A stretch of 6,739 nt of DNA from Acidobacteriota bacterium. GTDB taxonomy: Bacteria; Acidobacteriota; Polarisedimenticolia; JAPUIV01. Under the pieces are notes generated by a model. The model had not been told where the DNA came from and did no database searches. It saw only the letters and a list, made by a program, of their open reading frames with translations. The stretch spans positions 1-6,739 of the forward strand of contig JAPUIV010000198.1 in assembly GCA_027296665.1 (NCBI GenBank), given 5' to 3'. Positions 5,651-6,739 of the stretch are shown here, in pieces. The position numbers and the translations under genes are program-made. How positions within the stretch are numbered: position 1 is the stretch's first letter; every line of letters begins with the position of its first letter.

Positions 5651-5679
5651 GGGAACGGTTCCCATGAATCATGTGGGAA
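5651..5679. repeat. Overlapping short inverted repeats
   Basis: GGGAACGGTTCCC (5651-5663) is a perfect 6-base dyad around one G. Its right arm then pairs again with TGGGAA (5674-5679) across the sequence TGAATCATG. The two alternative hairpins share the arm TTCCC. There is no T-run, so it is not a standard terminator. It lies just outside the solo IS end, and its function is unknown. Confidence 0.4.
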
Positions 5680-5727
5680 TCCTTGCAAGGCAGCCTGGCT
5701 TGCCGGATGGAATTTTCGGGAGGGACA
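5664..5727 (-). mobile_element. Solo right end of the IS family (fragment 4)
   Basis: The last ~64 bases of the IS right end are present: CCTTGCAAGGCAGCCTGGCT, then the 24-base terminus 5704-5727 ending GGGAGGGACA. It is close to the same part of copies 1, 2 and 3. No left end or transposase sequence is next to it, so the rest was deleted. The left boundary is approximate. It ends 21 bases before the hydrolase ATG. Confidence 0.8.
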
Positions 5728-5748
5728 GCTTGAAATATCGTATCATCA

Positions 5749-6714
5749 ATGAGAACCCGAAGAACGGGAAGGGAAGGTAGGTTGCGCCTGGTTCGGATCG
5801 GCATCACCCTGGGAGCGCTGTTTCTCGGATTTCTCGCCCTCGTGTGGGTCTTCCAGCGCCACCTGATCTACATCCCCAGCGGGGAGATCCTCCCGCCGTC
5901 CCCGGGCTTCCCGGCCGGCCTGGAGGAGGTGAGTCTCGAGACCGAGGACGGATTGCGTCTCGGGGCCTGGTTCATCCCCCCGGCGGGGAAGCTGCCCGTC
6001 CCCGCCGTCCTGGTCCTCAACGGCAACGCCGGGAATCGATCCTACCGTTCCCTCCTGGCGGAAGCGTTGTCCCGGGCCGGGCTTGCCGTTCTCCTGTTCG
6101 ACTACCGCGGTTACGGCGGCAATCCAGGCTCTCCTTCCGAAACCGGCCTGTCCTTGGATGCCCGCGCCGCCCGGAGGTATCTCGCGGGACGCCCGGACGT
6201 GGACGCCTCGCGGATGGTCTATTTCGGAGAATCCCTGGGGGCCGCCGTGGCGTTGGCTCTCGCGGAGAAATACCCTCCCGCGGCCCTCGTTTTGCGGTCC
6301 CCCTTCACCTCCATGGTCGACATCGGTCGGCTGCATTACCCTTTCCTTCCGGTCCGCCTCCTCCTGAAGGACCACTACCCCAGCCTGGAACGGATCGCCA
6401 GGATCCGTTGCCCGATCCTGATCCTCGCCGGGGATCGGGACCGCATAATTCCGATTCGGCAGAGTCGGAAACTTTTCGAAGCCGCCCAGGAGCCAAAACG
6501 TTTCTCCGTGATCCCGGGCGCCGACCACAACGATTGGGACCTCCTCGCCGGCGACCTTCTCCTCCAGGATTTGTTGGACTTTCTTGAGGCATCGATCGGT
6601 CCCTGGACCTCTGAGGGTCCGCAGCCCGGAAAAGAACCCCGGGACCCGGGAAACGCCGCCGGAGGTCCTCCGAAGGGAAATGATCCTGGAAAGGCCCATT
6701 CCAACCCCCGCTGA
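5749..6714 (+). CDS. Membrane-anchored alpha/beta hydrolase (BEM46/ABHD13-like)
   Basis: The product is a serine hydrolase of the alpha/beta fold, tethered by one N-terminal membrane segment (about 17-36) and followed by F-Q-R-H-L-I-Y-I-P, a common opening in this subfamily. Seen in order: oxyanion loop N-G-N-A-G-N (91-96), F-D-Y-R-G-Y-G (117-123), nucleophile elbow G-E-S-L-G (Ser162), acid G-D-R-D-R-I-I-P (probably Asp231), and catalytic His260 in G-A-D-H-N-D. The triad is complete, so the enzyme is probably an active esterase, lipase or peptidase; the substrate is unknown. ATG 5749 has no clear ribosome site, whereas in-frame TTG 5782 has GGGAAGG 4 bases before it and would still keep the membrane segment. 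After residue 282 comes an odd Pro/Gly-rich tail of about 40 residues. Its last ~15 codons and stop lie in IS-like sequence, so the original 3' end seems to have been replaced. The antisense strand is open too, but only as a GC-rich shadow. Confidence 0.88.
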   Translation: MRTRRTGREGRLRLVRIGITLGALFLGFLALVWVFQRHLIYIPSGEILPPSPGFPAGLEEVSLETEDGLRLGAWFIPPAGKLPVPAVLVLNGNAGNRSYRSLLAEALSRAGLAVLLFDYRGYGGNPGSPSETGLSLDARAARRYLAGRPDVDASRMVYFGESLGAAVALALAEKYPPAALVLRSPFTSMVDIGRLHYPFLPVRLLLKDHYPSLERIARIRCPILILAGDRDRIIPIRQSRKLFEAAQEPKRFSVIPGADHNDWDLLAGDLLLQDLLDFLEASIGPWTSEGPQPGKEPRDPGNAAGGPPKGNDPGKAHSNPR

Positions 6715-6739
6715 GTTATAATGATGCAAGTTTTTCGAA
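6665..6739 (-). mobile_element. Start of another IS copy running off the window (fragment 5)
   Basis: From about 6690 the sequence GAAAGGCCCATTCCAACCCC, then CGCTGAGTTATAAT, is identical to the right-end region of copy 2, followed by AAGTTTTTCGA as in copies 2 and 3. Weaker similarity to the transposase N-terminus (minus strand M-G-L-S-R-I-I-S-L against M-G-L-L-R-S-I-L-L) reaches back to about 6665. The orientation matches all other copies. The right terminus would be expected roughly 75 bases past the window end. The element supplies the stop codon of the hydrolase ORF. Confidence 0.75.

Noticed and set aside
5746..6729. Long open frame (327 codons) on the minus strand opposite the hydrolase
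   Set aside because: The translation is Gly/Arg/Gln-rich with no domain, and the plus strand encodes a clear hydrolase with a complete triad. The opening is a codon-bias shadow; only its first residues overlap real IS sequence.

Overview
This window looks like a stretch of a mid-to-high-GC Gram-negative bacterial chromosome worn down by one insertion-sequence family. The relatives that come to mind for the transposase, the zf-TFIIB protein and the multi-pass membrane protein are from groups such as Nitrospirota, NC10 or Acidobacteria, but the lineage guess is weak. No rRNA, tRNA or CRISPR array is visible.

Layout. Bases 1-312 hold the 3' end of a GT4-type glycosyltransferase (+). Facing it is an MscS-type mechanosensitive channel (-, 410-961). 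Its C-terminal cytoplasmic domain has been lost through a one-base frameshift and an out-of-frame stop, with recognisable tail sequence left down to about 340. Bases 1030-1438 are a decayed, internally deleted IS copy. Next is a predicted MerR-family-type promoter (1452-1482) and a small exported protein with an HMA-like metal-binding fold (1571-1954). Bases 2071-2427 carry a broken tyrosine recombinase on the minus strand. It has one internal stop and is cut off exactly at the left end of a second internally deleted IS copy (2429-2847). A small zf-TFIIB zinc-ribbon protein follows (2957-3262). The reference IS copy occupies 3300-4631 and encodes a DDE transposase whose last residues are out of frame. 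Then come an unidentified multi-pass membrane protein (4672-5607), a solo IS right end (about 5664-5727), a membrane-anchored alpha/beta hydrolase (5749-6714), and the start of another IS copy that runs off the window.

How it fits together. All five IS-related pieces have the same orientation. Four + strand genes (HMA protein, zf-TFIIB protein, membrane protein, hydrolase) each have an IS right end a short distance upstream of the start. Three ordinary genes (channel, integrase, hydrolase tail) are damaged or altered beside IS copies or with small indels. I see no single operon or new defence system. The most informative items are the MerR-type operator with the HMA protein, the hidden integrase pseudogene, and the deletion derivatives of the IS.
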